From NCBI GenBank assembly GCA_018663505.1, contig JABJQG010000008.1, positions 1 through 47,061 of the forward strand: a stretch of DNA of 47,061 nucleotides, written 5' to 3'. The notes beneath the pieces were generated by a model that saw only the letters and a program-made list of their open reading frames with translations, was not told the origin of the DNA and ran no database searches. The stretch comes from Pseudobdellovibrionaceae bacterium (lineage in GTDB: Bacteria > Bdellovibrionota > Bdellovibrionia > Bdellovibrionales > UBA1609). Below, piece by piece: positions 36,710 through 44,996 of the stretch. Numbering within the stretch: the stretch's first letter is position 1; each line of letters begins with the position of its first letter. The position numbers were made by a program, and so were the translations under genes.

Positions 36710-39216
36710 TAGGAAACTCCCATAAAAGAGGCGAGTCTGAGCACCTCCGAAAAGACACCACCGGCGGTCACATCAGGGCCAGCACCAGGCCCTCGAATGA
36801 TCAAGGGATTGTCATCATATCGTTCTGTCTGAACCAAGAGAATATTATCAGCTCCCTTCAGCTGACTGAGAATATGAAATTGCGGATATTTTTTTAAACT
36901 TACTGAAAACTCTTTCTTCACCAGGTCAACAGAACCCACATAGCGAAGCACATTATTTTTGGATGCTGCCTCTTTTTTTAAATCCATAAAATTTTGATCC
37001 ATTTGCGCTAAATTATCCATAAAATCATTTTTTGACATTTTTAAAAACTCTTCTGGAATAAGGGGGTCAATTTTCACATTTTCAAATTCTAATTTTACCC
37101 CTAGTTCACGAGCTAAAATCAGAACCTTTCGAGCAAAATCATGACCATTCAAATCATCTCTTGGATCAGGCTCTGTAAACCCCTGCTCTTTAGCTTTCAT
37201 AACAACTTGAGAAAATGTTTCATCGGTCTGTGAGAGTTCATTAAAAATATAAGAGATGGTTCCAGAGAATACACCTTCGATTTTTTTAATTTTATCACCA
37301 GTATTCATTAAGTCTCTTAAGGAGCTAATTATTGGTAGACCAGCACCTACGGTGGTCTCGTAAAGTAATAGTTTTTTGTACTTTTTAGAAACTGCTTTTA
37401 AGGATTCATAGTAAGACATGCTACTGGTGAGGCCTTTTTTATTGGCTGTTGCTAAGTGAAAGTTATGATGAAAAATATCAATATATTTCTCACTGACACC
37501 TTCGCTGGAAGAGCAATCTACTATGAGTTGGTTTGTGGCCTGAAAACTTTGTAGTCCATCTAGAAATTGATTTAAATCTACATTTTTAGATTTTTGAAGT
37601 TCTTGGTTCCACTGACTTAAGTTAATGCCAGTTTCTGAAACTAAGCCTTGTTGACTGTTGATGATACCATTGACTCTAATATCTAAACCATGAGTTTGCT
37701 TTAGTTCATCTTTCATAGAATCTATTTGTTTTAAAAAAGTGCTTCCCACAAGTCCTGGACCAATTAGCCCGATGGATATAACTGGTGTGGATAAATAAAA
37801 ACCTGAATGAATGGTTCTCATAGCGCGAATCACTTCGGCATCTTTTATTACCACAGAAATACTTCTTTCTGAGGCTCCTTGTGCGATGGAAATCACATTA
37901 ATTAAAGAGTTGGATAAAGAGGAAAACAATGTTGCGGCCACCCCCGGGGTAAAGGCCATGCCATCACCAACAATAGTCACCACACTCACTTGTTGATCTA
38001 AGCTAATGTTTTTTACACTATTATTTGATAATTCTGTTTGAAAAGCATGATGTGCTTTTCTTTGCGCCAAGGAACCTTGTTCTCTTGGCACAACAACGCA
38101 AATGGATTGTTCTGAGCTACCTTGTGAGATTAAGATCACAGAAACATTGGCTTCACGTAGGGCATGAAATAGTTTTTCAGCAATGCCTGGGACACCCATC
38201 ATGCCCGAACCCTCTAGGTTAAGCAGAGCAACATCTTTGATTAATGCTAATCCCTTTACTGATTCTCGAACGTTGGCTTCTTTGTTTTCAAGGTCTTGGT
38301 CATAAACTTTTGTTCCCTGATGATCTGAAAAAAGGCTATTTTTGATAAATAAGGGAATGTTTTTCTCTCTCACTGGTTCAATTGTGTTGGGGTGAAGAAC
38401 ATTGGCGCCAAAATGAGCGAGCTCACTGGCTTCGTTGTAACTGAGTTCTGGAACTACAAAAGTGTTATTTACAATTTTTGGATCCGCACTGAGAACTCCA
38501 TCAACATCCGTCCAAATATATAAGCTTGATGCATCAACTAGGTTGGCAATGATGGCCGCAGACCAGTCACTGCCATTTCTTTTTAAGGTGGTGGGTTCAT
38601 TTTTTGTGGTTCTTGCCACATATCCAGGGATGACGATAAATTCAGTATTTTCAATTTCTGTTTCTTTAAAGCGATTTAACAGTCGTTGTTTGGATTCTTC
38701 CCAGGATATTTGAAATGGTTGATGGTTCTCCAGCTCTTCGATAGTTAAAAACTCTCGAGCATCTATTGTTGCAACAGAGACATTTTTTGAAAGGAGATAA
38801 TTATTGAAAAAACAACAGGAAAAGAGTTCTCCATAACCACTGATCACATCTAAGTTGGTTGGAGAAAGTCGTCTGGTGAGTTTGAGTGAATTCCAAAGGC
38901 TTTCAATTTCTGATAAATAGACCTCACATTGTGTCCATGCTTTTTTATTAAATTCTTCACTTTCAAATAACTCATTGGCGATTTTTTTCAATTTATCACG
39001 GAGTTGATTTTTATTTTCTATAGTCTTATCTTCGTCACCTAAAATATTCTCAGAGATATCAACTATAAGCTGGGTAATACCTTGTGGAGCTGATAATACC
39101 ACTATTTTTTGTTCAGCTTGGTCTTTAGAATGTCCTAGAATTTCAAGTCCATTTTTAAAGTGATCAGCGGTAGCTAAACTTGAACCTCCGAATTTATGCA
39201 CTATCACTGGTTTCAA
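36709..39216 (-). CDS. thrA: Bifunctional aspartokinase / homoserine dehydrogenase
   Basis: 835-aa fusion catalysing the first and third steps of threonine synthesis. The aspartokinase domain begins HKFGGSSLATADHF; two ACT-type regulatory segments lie around 320-470 (GVPGIAEKLFHALREANVSVILISQGSSEQSI and GVAATLFSSLSNSLINVISIAQGASERSI), the expected site of threonine feedback. The homoserine dehydrogenase domain starts with the NAD(P) motif GLIGPGLVGS at about 478 and contains TTVGAGLPIISSL and GHDFARKVLILARE. The length matches E. coli-type ThrA. The start is TTG at 39216 with AAGGAG six bases upstream. Confidence 0.95.
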   Translation of the reverse strand: MKPVIVHKFGGSSLATADHFKNGLEILGHSKDQAEQKIVVLSAPQGITQLIVDISENILGDEDKTIENKNQLRDKLKKIANELFESEEFNKKAWTQCEVYLSEIESLWNSLKLTRRLSPTNLDVISGYGELFSCCFFNNYLLSKNVSVATIDAREFLTIEELENHQPFQISWEESKQRLLNRFKETEIENTEFIVIPGYVARTTKNEPTTLKRNGSDWSAAIIANLVDASSLYIWTDVDGVLSADPKIVNNTFVVPELSYNEASELAHFGANVLHPNTIEPVREKNIPLFIKNSLFSDHQGTKVYDQDLENKEANVRESVKGLALIKDVALLNLEGSGMMGVPGIAEKLFHALREANVSVILISQGSSEQSICVVVPREQGSLAQRKAHHAFQTELSNNSVKNISLDQQVSVVTIVGDGMAFTPGVAATLFSSLSNSLINVISIAQGASERSISVVIKDAEVIRAMRTIHSGFYLSTPVISIGLIGPGLVGSTFLKQIDSMKDELKQTHGLDIRVNGIINSQQGLVSETGINLSQWNQELQKSKNVDLNQFLDGLQSFQATNQLIVDCSSSEGVSEKYIDIFHHNFHLATANKKGLTSSMSYYESLKAVSKKYKKLLLYETTVGAGLPIISSLRDLMNTGDKIKKIEGVFSGTISYIFNELSQTDETFSQVVMKAKEQGFTEPDPRDDLNGHDFARKVLILARELGVKLEFENVKIDPLIPEEFLKMSKNDFMDNLAQMDQNFMDLKKEAASKNNVLRYVGSVDLVKKEFSVSLKKYPQFHILSQLKGADNILLVQTERYDDNPLIIRGPGAGPDVTAGGVFSEVLRLASFMGVS

Positions 39217-39550
39217 AGCAAGCTCCTTAGCTCAATCAAATAACTGTGTGTGATTTGGAGTTATTTTAAGGGAAAAATTGTTTACATAGGGTGAAATTGT
39301 TAAAAAATCTGAATTCATTATAGCTTACAATTAAAAAAACACAAAGAGGAAACCGAGGGGAGTAGTATAGGATAAAAATTATTCTTAGTTGGTGCTGTCA
39401 CGTGTGATCTGCTAGAATTGTAATTGCTACAATAGTCAGGCTAACGTGTCCGTTGAGATGCCCTTTTGGGATGAGTTTTTCTAAATAATAGTTCTATGTA
39501 TTGACGAGGTATTCACGCTTATACAAAGGTTTATAAGTATGAAGTTGGAA
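39217..39550. other. thr operon leader region and spacer
   Basis: This 334-base stretch lies upstream of thrA and downstream of the PA14 lipoprotein gene, both on the minus strand. It holds the probable thr promoter (39317-39322) and a 7-bp hairpin CTTATA/TATAAG (39519-39540) near the PA14 gene's stop. I saw no leader peptide rich in Thr codons and no clear attenuator, so regulation by attenuation is not supported. Confidence 0.45.
39317..39322 (-). promoter_or_regulatory. Probable -10 box of the thr operon
   Basis: A perfect TATAAT on the minus strand about 100 bases before the thrA start. The -35 region 17 bases upstream (TTTGTG) is a poor match, so the call rests mainly on the -10 and position. 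Confidence 0.45.
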
Positions 39551-40366
39551 TTATTTAGTGTGCGACAATGCACTGCCGGGTAGAATTTCAAAATTGCCAG
39601 AATTTTCAGAGCATGAAGTTTCACCTTCCTCCACTGACCTCACAAATAACTGTAGGGCAATTTGGGTTCTTGGGCCTTGAAAATACTCAACACGTATGGT
39701 TTTACTCTCGTCTTCAGTAAAACTTATTATTTGAGAAGAGCAGTCCCATTTGGGGGAGTGTGTGGAATCGTTATTAATAAATATGCTATCGTTAACAGTC
39801 ACTCGAATACCATCATCACTAATAGTAGCTATTTGATAATCTCCGGCAGGAAGTGATACTTCACCAACAAGGTCTAAATGAAACCACTCAAGTAAATCTT
39901 CACCGTCAGAATTTTGAACTAAGTCATCTTCGTTCACATAAAAACCGGACTCCCAAGATCGTGGCGAGATATTGATTTCAGTCATAATAATATCTGCCAG
40001 AACAGCTGTACCGAATTCCTTATAGTCATCCATGCTGGCATTATTTAGAGATCCGTTAAATGTATTTGCCTGATTTGTCATGAGGTAATAAAGCTTTCCC
40101 ATTAAACCAGCGTTTGAACCCATATCACACATTTGTGATGGATCTAAAGGGTTGCAAACAGTCTGGATAGGGTTAGGAGGTAAAACATCTACTGGTGTTC
40201 CTGGGACATGGGTATTATTATCAGGGTGAACGAGGTCAACATTCTGTGAAACTAATAAATTTTCATGGTCTGAGAACTGAACATCTTGGGAGCAGTTTTG
40301 AAAGCTAAACAAAGTGAACGATAAAAAAAGGAGAATTCCCAAAATATTAGCTAATCGTATGAACAT
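39551..40366 (-). CDS. PA14-domain lipoprotein
   Basis: 271-aa lipoprotein: N-terminal hydrophobic stretch ending FSFQNC, acylated Cys at 25. After a Pro-rich linker, residues about 85-260 form a PA14-like beta-barrel: GLMGKLYYL opening, SWESGFYVNEDD, SLPAGDYQIATISDDGIRVTVND and IRVEYFQGPRTQIALQLFV. The DDG-(I/V) turn and the EYF-x-G...L motif are the PA14 signature. PA14 domains bind carbohydrates in adhesins and glycosidases, so a surface sugar-binding role is plausible. Three cysteines after the linker may form disulfides. GGGGAACA precedes the ATG. It is transcribed alone. Confidence 0.78.
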   Translation of the reverse strand: MFIRLANILGILLFLSFTLFSFQNCSQDVQFSDHENLLVSQNVDLVHPDNNTHVPGTPVDVLPPNPIQTVCNPLDPSQMCDMGSNAGLMGKLYYLMTNQANTFNGSLNNASMDDYKEFGTAVLADIIMTEINISPRSWESGFYVNEDDLVQNSDGEDLLEWFHLDLVGEVSLPAGDYQIATISDDGIRVTVNDSIFINNDSTHSPKWDCSSQIISFTEDESKTIRVEYFQGPRTQIALQLFVRSVEEGETSCSENSGNFEILPGSALSHTK

Positions 40367-40604
40367 AATTGTTCCCCCAAAAATTCATTTAGTAACTACC
40401 CTTGATAAAGCAAGTTCTGTGCCTTTCTAATAGGGTTTAAACACAGAATGAGTATTCGGAAAATGAAGCCAACATATAAAAACATTTAAATTTATCTAGT
40501 AACCTATTGAATTACTGGATTATATTTGATTATGAATAGAGTCTTTACAGTGTTATTTATATTTACGTATCGTTTTGAGACTTTAACTTGTTGTTGGTGA
40601 ATCA
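40367..40604. other. Intergenic spacer upstream of the PA14 lipoprotein gene
   Basis: Together with copy B of the family 1 repeat this forms a 338-base gap. Outside the repeat I see only AT-rich sequence, which should hold the PA14 gene's promoter. I found no open frame with a ribosome binding site. Confidence 0.4.
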
Positions 40605-40704
40605 GAAGTGCCAACTAACATGATGAAAGTGGCACTGATAGTTGACCTTTAACTAATGAACATCCTTATGACGCTAAGCTAAACCAAAAGGTACGGCGTA
40701 CCTT
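40605..40704 (-). repeat. Family 1 structured repeat, copy B
   Basis: It starts in the stop codon of the universal stress protein gene. Palindrome: AAAAGGTACG (40686-40695), one G, CGTACCTTTT (40697-40706). Then, in minus-strand sense, come GGTTTAGCTTAGCGTC, a short loop and GATGT (stem with two G-U pairs), then AGTGCCA...TGGCACT, a perfect 7-bp hairpin (40607-40636). It is probably the terminator of the usp gene. Confidence 0.78.
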
Positions 40705-41631
40705 TTAGGATATGTGCCAGACTATTACTGGTAGGGGGCTTTGGCGGATGACTTCTCTGGCAATGCTGCCTACTAGTACGGTGTCCATAGTGCTGGAGAA
40801 AGACGGCATGTAAATGAGGTCACAGTTGTTTTCTTTGGCTGTATTTACAATGCTTTCTGCCATGGGATGGGCGCTGTCATCAAGAATGACTTCCGTTTTA
40901 ATATCTAAGGATTTGGCGCTGTCCTGCCAGTGAGCGGCTTGTTTCTCTTTATTCAGGGACTGGTCCTCGTAATACTGGTTTAAAGAAATAGGACCACCTC
41001 CAAGCATCACAGAAGTACTGGAATAAAATGAAGTTTCTGGGTGAAAATACTTTGAGTAGAGAACAACCTGCTTGGCTGTATTAAAACTCTGTTCTAAGTA
41101 GTCATCAAATACTGGTTTTGAAGAAGCAAGGAGGTCTGTGGGGTAAAGTCCCTTATTAAGTGCATTCACCTTATCTGTATGAGGTGAGATAAAAGCCATA
41201 GGTGTTGAACACTGTAATAAAAGATTTTCTGCAAAGCTGCCAATAAAAAATCTTTCAAGACCCTTTTGTGCATGAGTATTTACCACAAGAAGGTCAATAC
41301 CATCTAAACTCTTAGCCATGATACTAGCATCAGACCGTTTAGAGCCAGTTGAAGATTCAATGATTTCTGGTGCGTTGAAGGATTCTCTTGTATCTAATTC
41401 TTTGAGCTTCGCCAAGCATACTTCTGAAATAGTATGGTACATATCCACACCTTCATAGGCCATACTTTTAGTGACCCAATCACTGACTTCGGATCCCATT
41501 ACATATGTGGGTATAACTTCTGCTTCTTTGGAGTCTTGCATATTGTAGAGAAATTCAACTGCACGGTGCCAAGTATTTTCTTGTTTAGTAAAAGGGTCAA
41601 AGGCCCATCTGATTTTCATTTTTTGTTTCAT
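40705..41631 (-). CDS. Universal stress protein with two Usp domains
   Basis: 308-aa cytoplasmic protein made of two UspA-like halves. The first half ends around LVVNTHAQKGLERFFIGSFAENLLLQCSTPMAFI; the second ends DLIYMPSFSSTMDTVLVGSIAREVIRQSPLPVIVWHIS. Both show the GS-(F/I)-A-E/R closing motif of the Usp nucleotide site. The usual first glycines of the G-2x-G-9x-G(S/T) pattern are replaced in the second half (PSFSSTMDTVLVGS), so ATP binding there is doubtful. The function is stress tolerance in general terms only. AAGGGG lies upstream of the ATG. The stop codon overlaps the family 1 palindrome. Confidence 0.85.
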   Translation of the reverse strand: MKQKMKIRWAFDPFTKQENTWHRAVEFLYNMQDSKEAEVIPTYVMGSEVSDWVTKSMAYEGVDMYHTISEVCLAKLKELDTRESFNAPEIIESSTGSKRSDASIMAKSLDGIDLLVVNTHAQKGLERFFIGSFAENLLLQCSTPMAFISPHTDKVNALNKGLYPTDLLASSKPVFDDYLEQSFNTAKQVVLYSKYFHPETSFYSSTSVMLGGGPISLNQYYEDQSLNKEKQAAHWQDSAKSLDIKTEVILDDSAHPMAESIVNTAKENNCDLIYMPSFSSTMDTVLVGSIAREVIRQSPLPVIVWHIS

Positions 41632-41945
41632 TGTTTACCCCTTTGTTAGGTTATGTATATCATGAACATCAACCATATGGGGATGAATTATCTTGTGTTT
41701 TATGCTGATTTGCATCATGAATAACGTGTTCAGGGCAAGGGATCAGTTTTTTAAATCAGTGTTCTCTCTTTGCAAAAGGTAAGAAGCCAATAGCTTGCTT
41801 AAAGGCTTTTTTAAAAATTAATCATTGTAAAGGAGTTGTGAGCCTTCCTGGCTCTAGTTCTTTCAGAAAAGTACACCTATCCACAAAGTCTATGAGGAGC
41901 AAGAAAGAACTTAAAAAGAATGGCTCAGAGATAGGTCATTCAAAA
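41632..41945. other. Intergenic region with family 2 hairpin
   Basis: This 314-base gap lies between the usp gene (-) and the lipoprotein gene at 41946 (-). It holds the usp promoter region and the family 2 partial copy at 41836-41857. I see no gene. Confidence 0.5.
41836..41857 (-). repeat. Family 2 hairpin, copy 4 (partial)
   Basis: GAGCC (41840-41844), TTCCT and GGCTC (41850-41854) on the plus strand read as GAGCC-AGGAA-GGCTC downstream of the lipoprotein gene at 41946. It lies about 90 bases past the stop; in copies 1 and 2 the same hairpin is 74-78 bases past the stop. The flanking TGT and TA are also shared. The outer stem and inner hairpins of the complete copies are not recognisable here. 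Confidence 0.6.
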
Positions 41946-43358
41946 CTATTTATATATGATTTTTAGTTTTAAATCTTTGTAATAGTTTTCAGGATCAATA
42001 TCTCTAAGCACATAGGCCACTTGATCCGCCGTAAGACCAGAGTCCGCATTGGCTTTATGTCTCATTGTTAGGGTGGTATTAAAGTATATAATGTTGGTGC
42101 CACTGATATTCAGCGAGGTAGCCCCATTGTTTAAATGCTTGGTTTCTGAAGGTAGTGTGCTTTGTCCAATTAAATACGGGGAGCTGTAAGCCCTCGATTT
42201 ATTCTCTAGTGCATCATTACCCAATTTATAGAAGGGCATGATCTGTTTAAGGGATGTTTCACTAGAAAGACTAATAAATTTTTCAGGATTAGTTAGAAAA
42301 CAAAGCCAGCCACAAGACCCATAAATAATATCAGGATCGCTACCAAATAATCCGGTCATAGCATTTGTGGAATAGATGTAACTGCTGTCAAAATCATAAG
42401 CAAAACGATAGTTTTTATAATATTGAAACTGATGATTTGTAGGTTGTGAGTCTTCTGCTGTAGCTATGTCTTCAGGGTGCACAATATTAAGAGTTCTGCT
42501 TACGCAAACATCACCAACAGCTGAGGAATTACATGTGTTATACTCATAGACCCCATCGCTATTAGAGTCAGAAACTTGGCTAAGAATTCCGTTTTCTGTG
42601 TGATAATCAAATATTTCTGGATTTTCTATGGAGATACTTTCAATTTGATCTAGATCTCTTAAATTAAATTTATATGTTCCCTGTATAAAGTAGCTAGAAA
42701 CAGAGGCAGGAATGGCCACAACATAGTAGACAGGTGGGGCTGTATAAATATTTGAATGAGAGGTCTGGGGGATCGTCAAATAGACGATTTTGTGGTTTGT
42801 TTCATCTGTGACTATTTGTGGAAGAAGTTGGTTTTCTAAACCTGCAGGTTCTCTTAAGGGAAGGCTCCCTGTGGCCGTAGTTAGTGTTTCATAATAGATG
42901 CCTTCATCAATGCCTTGAAGATCAAACGGAGGTGTAGGGTCTACAATATCAGGAGAGGTTGTTGTTATAAAAAAAGTTGTATTGATAGAGCTGTTAGTCA
43001 CAGTGTCGGTTATTTTCAATAAATAACTATCTGTTTTTGCAACCTCTTGGGCAAGAAAATTAAGAATGCTATCTGTGCTTAATTCTGTGTAGCTACTATC
43101 ATCATTTCTTAAACTCCAAGATACATCATAGGGGTTGGTGGCCATCACTGAAAAATGAATATTGATACTGGTACCTGTGGTCACTGTGTATTGATTTTCC
43201 GGGCTATAGCTGAACTCAAGAACAGCTGGTAATTGGCTACTGCTACTGACAGTGGGAGGTTGCATTTCCACATCTAGTGGAGCTGCACAGTTTTGGAATA
43301 ACAAAATAAATGATGTGATAGTGAATATATGTAGAGTACTCCAATTTAATTTTTCCAT
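41946..43358 (-). CDS. Lipoprotein of unknown function with Ig-like start
   Basis: 470-aa lipoprotein with N-terminus ending LLFQNCAAP (acylated Cys at 24). The mature part opens with a beta-sandwich-like domain (about 45-135; EFSYSPENQYTVTTGTSINIHFSVMATNPYDVSWSLRND), followed by a long beta-rich domain with five cysteines, including CNSSAVGDVC and CGWLC. I do not recognise the large domain. AAGGGG precedes the ATG. The FQNC lipobox is shared with the PA14 lipoprotein nearby. It is probably outer-membrane or surface located. Confidence 0.72.
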   Translation of the reverse strand: MEKLNWSTLHIFTITSFILLFQNCAAPLDVEMQPPTVSSSSQLPAVLEFSYSPENQYTVTTGTSINIHFSVMATNPYDVSWSLRNDDSSYTELSTDSILNFLAQEVAKTDSYLLKITDTVTNSSINTTFFITTTSPDIVDPTPPFDLQGIDEGIYYETLTTATGSLPLREPAGLENQLLPQIVTDETNHKIVYLTIPQTSHSNIYTAPPVYYVVAIPASVSSYFIQGTYKFNLRDLDQIESISIENPEIFDYHTENGILSQVSDSNSDGVYEYNTCNSSAVGDVCVSRTLNIVHPEDIATAEDSQPTNHQFQYYKNYRFAYDFDSSYIYSTNAMTGLFGSDPDIIYGSCGWLCFLTNPEKFISLSSETSLKQIMPFYKLGNDALENKSRAYSSPYLIGQSTLPSETKHLNNGATSLNISGTNIIYFNTTLTMRHKANADSGLTADQVAYVLRDIDPENYYKDLKLKIIYK

Positions 43359-43769
43359 ATGACCCCTTGCTTGTTTCTTTTTGCTTCCACAAAAAAATAT
43401 TTCCCCTAGAACTATGGATTTAATTTTGCAATGAGTATGCCCTGCTAGTGCTGTTTATTTCTATCTTGGATAATTGAAGTGACTAAATTTAAAGAATTGT
43501 ATTAAAAGTAGACGTATCATTTTGAGAAAGTATTTTGAAGGGTCAATGTGCAGAAAAACAACGCCCATCTTTCATATGGATTAACCATAGTTTGCTTATA
43601 TTTGTAGCTATGCCGGTTATTGCTAAATGGTTTCTTTAAGATAATATTTTTGACAAGTTATAAATGTGAGTTCAGGTAACTGAAAAAAATACAATCCCTA
43701 GAGATATTTTGACTAAAGGAGCGTGGTGATTTTAGGTAGCACTAGGGTAACTAAAGTAGGGGGTTTATT
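43359..43769. other. Divergent intergenic region
   Basis: 411 AT-rich bases between divergent lipoprotein genes, expected to hold both promoters. I see no open frame with a ribosome binding site, no repeat family copy and no strong hairpin. Confidence 0.45.
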
Positions 43770-44519
43770 TTGAAATTATTTAAAAGCTTAGTACTAGCAC
43801 TAACTATTATTTTTATGGTGGGTTGCATAGAAGTTGATTTTGAAACATCTGAAAGAATCTTTTCTGAATCAAGATCCCCTTCAACTGAAGAGCTTCAAGA
43901 TTTTGTGGGTTTATCTCGAGGAAGATGTATAGATTCTAAAAATATAGTGGATAACTCTATTTTGTACTTTGCCTATGAAAAAATTGATGCCGAAAGTTCT
44001 GAAGAAAAAGAAACACATATCTATTATGGACATAATTTTACTGAAAAAAATGATAAATATAGCGTAGATTTGGTTGATTTATACTACAAAGATGCTGGAA
44101 AGCCTGTTGAAGACTCTGGTTTTTTTAGTAAAATGCAAAATTTCGCTAACGGACGAGACAATAGTAAATACTTTAAACCAGTATCAGGAGTTTTTGGTAG
44201 TTATGGGAACTTCTCTAATGGTTCTTATGTAGTTGGTAGTGATTACTCTATTAACCATAAACTTTACTACTTCCCTAATATTGTAGGATATATCAATAGA
44301 ACATCTTATAAGAATAAATACAAAACTGAGTATCGAGTAGCTTCAATTGGTGGCGTTATCTCAAAAATTTCTTTTTTAAAAGTTGAGCAATTTAAGAAAA
44401 GGAATCAAAGCAGACCTAGGCCTATTGAGATGTATTGTTTTTGGTACGACAAAATTGTGGATAAACACCAATTTCCAGAGAGTCGACAAGGCCCAACAAT
44501 AAATCTAAACAATAATTAA
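43770..44519 (+). CDS. Lipoprotein of unknown function
   Basis: 249-aa lipoprotein starting MKLFKSLVLALTIIFMVGC (Cys 19). The mature part is Ser/Tyr/Asn/Lys-rich with two further cysteines (GRCID and MYCFWYD) and no motif I can name. The start is TTG at 43770, with a GGGGG stretch upstream and the signal sequence directly after it. It is transcribed alone. A family 1 palindrome begins 10 bases after the stop. Confidence 0.68.
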   Translation: MKLFKSLVLALTIIFMVGCIEVDFETSERIFSESRSPSTEELQDFVGLSRGRCIDSKNIVDNSILYFAYEKIDAESSEEKETHIYYGHNFTEKNDKYSVDLVDLYYKDAGKPVEDSGFFSKMQNFANGRDNSKYFKPVSGVFGSYGNFSNGSYVVGSDYSINHKLYYFPNIVGYINRTSYKNKYKTEYRVASIGGVISKISFLKVEQFKKRNQSRPRPIEMYCFWYDKIVDKHQFPESRQGPTINLNNN

Positions 44520-44996
44520 GCGGCTGAACCAAAAGGTACGGCGTACCTTTTGATTTACTTGTGTATTGATAGTGTTCTTGGTTGCTCCTATTTATCGGCC
44601 GGCATCCACAAAAGATGCCTGTGCACTTATTTTGAATTTTATGAACAAGTTGTTTGGGTGTTAGAGCCTATTAAATTTTTTACACTTTACAGAGCCACCT
44701 TGCGCGATGAAAGTAGCACTGAAAGTTGATCTTCTAATTAAGAGCATCATTATGACGCTAACCTGTACCAAAAGGTACGGCGTACCTTTTGGTACAGGTT
44801 TTGCTACTACCCAAACCGTAGAAGATAATATGCTTATTTTGACATTTTCAGGTGCCATAAATCAAGTTTTTATACTTTACAGTGCCACCTTGCACGATGA
44901 AAGAAGCACTGAAAGTTGATCTTCTAATTAAGAGCATCATTATGACGCTAAGCTAAACCAAAAGGTACGGCGTACCTTTTGGTTCAGGCCCCTAGT
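44520..44996 (-). repeat. Tandem array of family 1 repeats (copies D, C, E)
   Basis: This 477-base region has three family 1 palindromes in the same orientation. D: AACCAAAAGGTACG (44956-44969), G, mirror arm to 44984, 14-bp arms, just after the stop at 44997. C: CCTGTACCAAAAGGTACG (44762-44779), G, mirror arm to 44798, 18-bp perfect arms. E: CAAAAGGTACG (44530-44540), G, mirror arm to 44552. D and C also share about 65 nearly identical bases on the left side (44881-44944 and 44691-44754). E is truncated against the lipoprotein gene's 3' end and may serve as its terminator. Confidence 0.8.

Noticed and set aside
39217-39550. Threonine attenuator upstream of thrA
   Set aside because: I searched for a Thr/Ile-rich leader peptide and alternative hairpins ending in a T-run on the minus strand and saw none.
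44661-44919. Open frames of 65 and 70 aa across the repeat array
   Set aside because: They are made of repeat sequence read through the palindrome. No ribosome binding site precedes them and the frame follows the repeat, not a protein family. The SATLHDE match is treated as a repeat-origin clue, not as a gene.
44520-44996. Family 1 palindromes as ends of an insertion sequence or miniature transposon
   Set aside because: No transposase, no consistent target-site duplications and no paired terminal repeats around a common interior. Placement at stop codons in gene sense fits a 3'-end element better.
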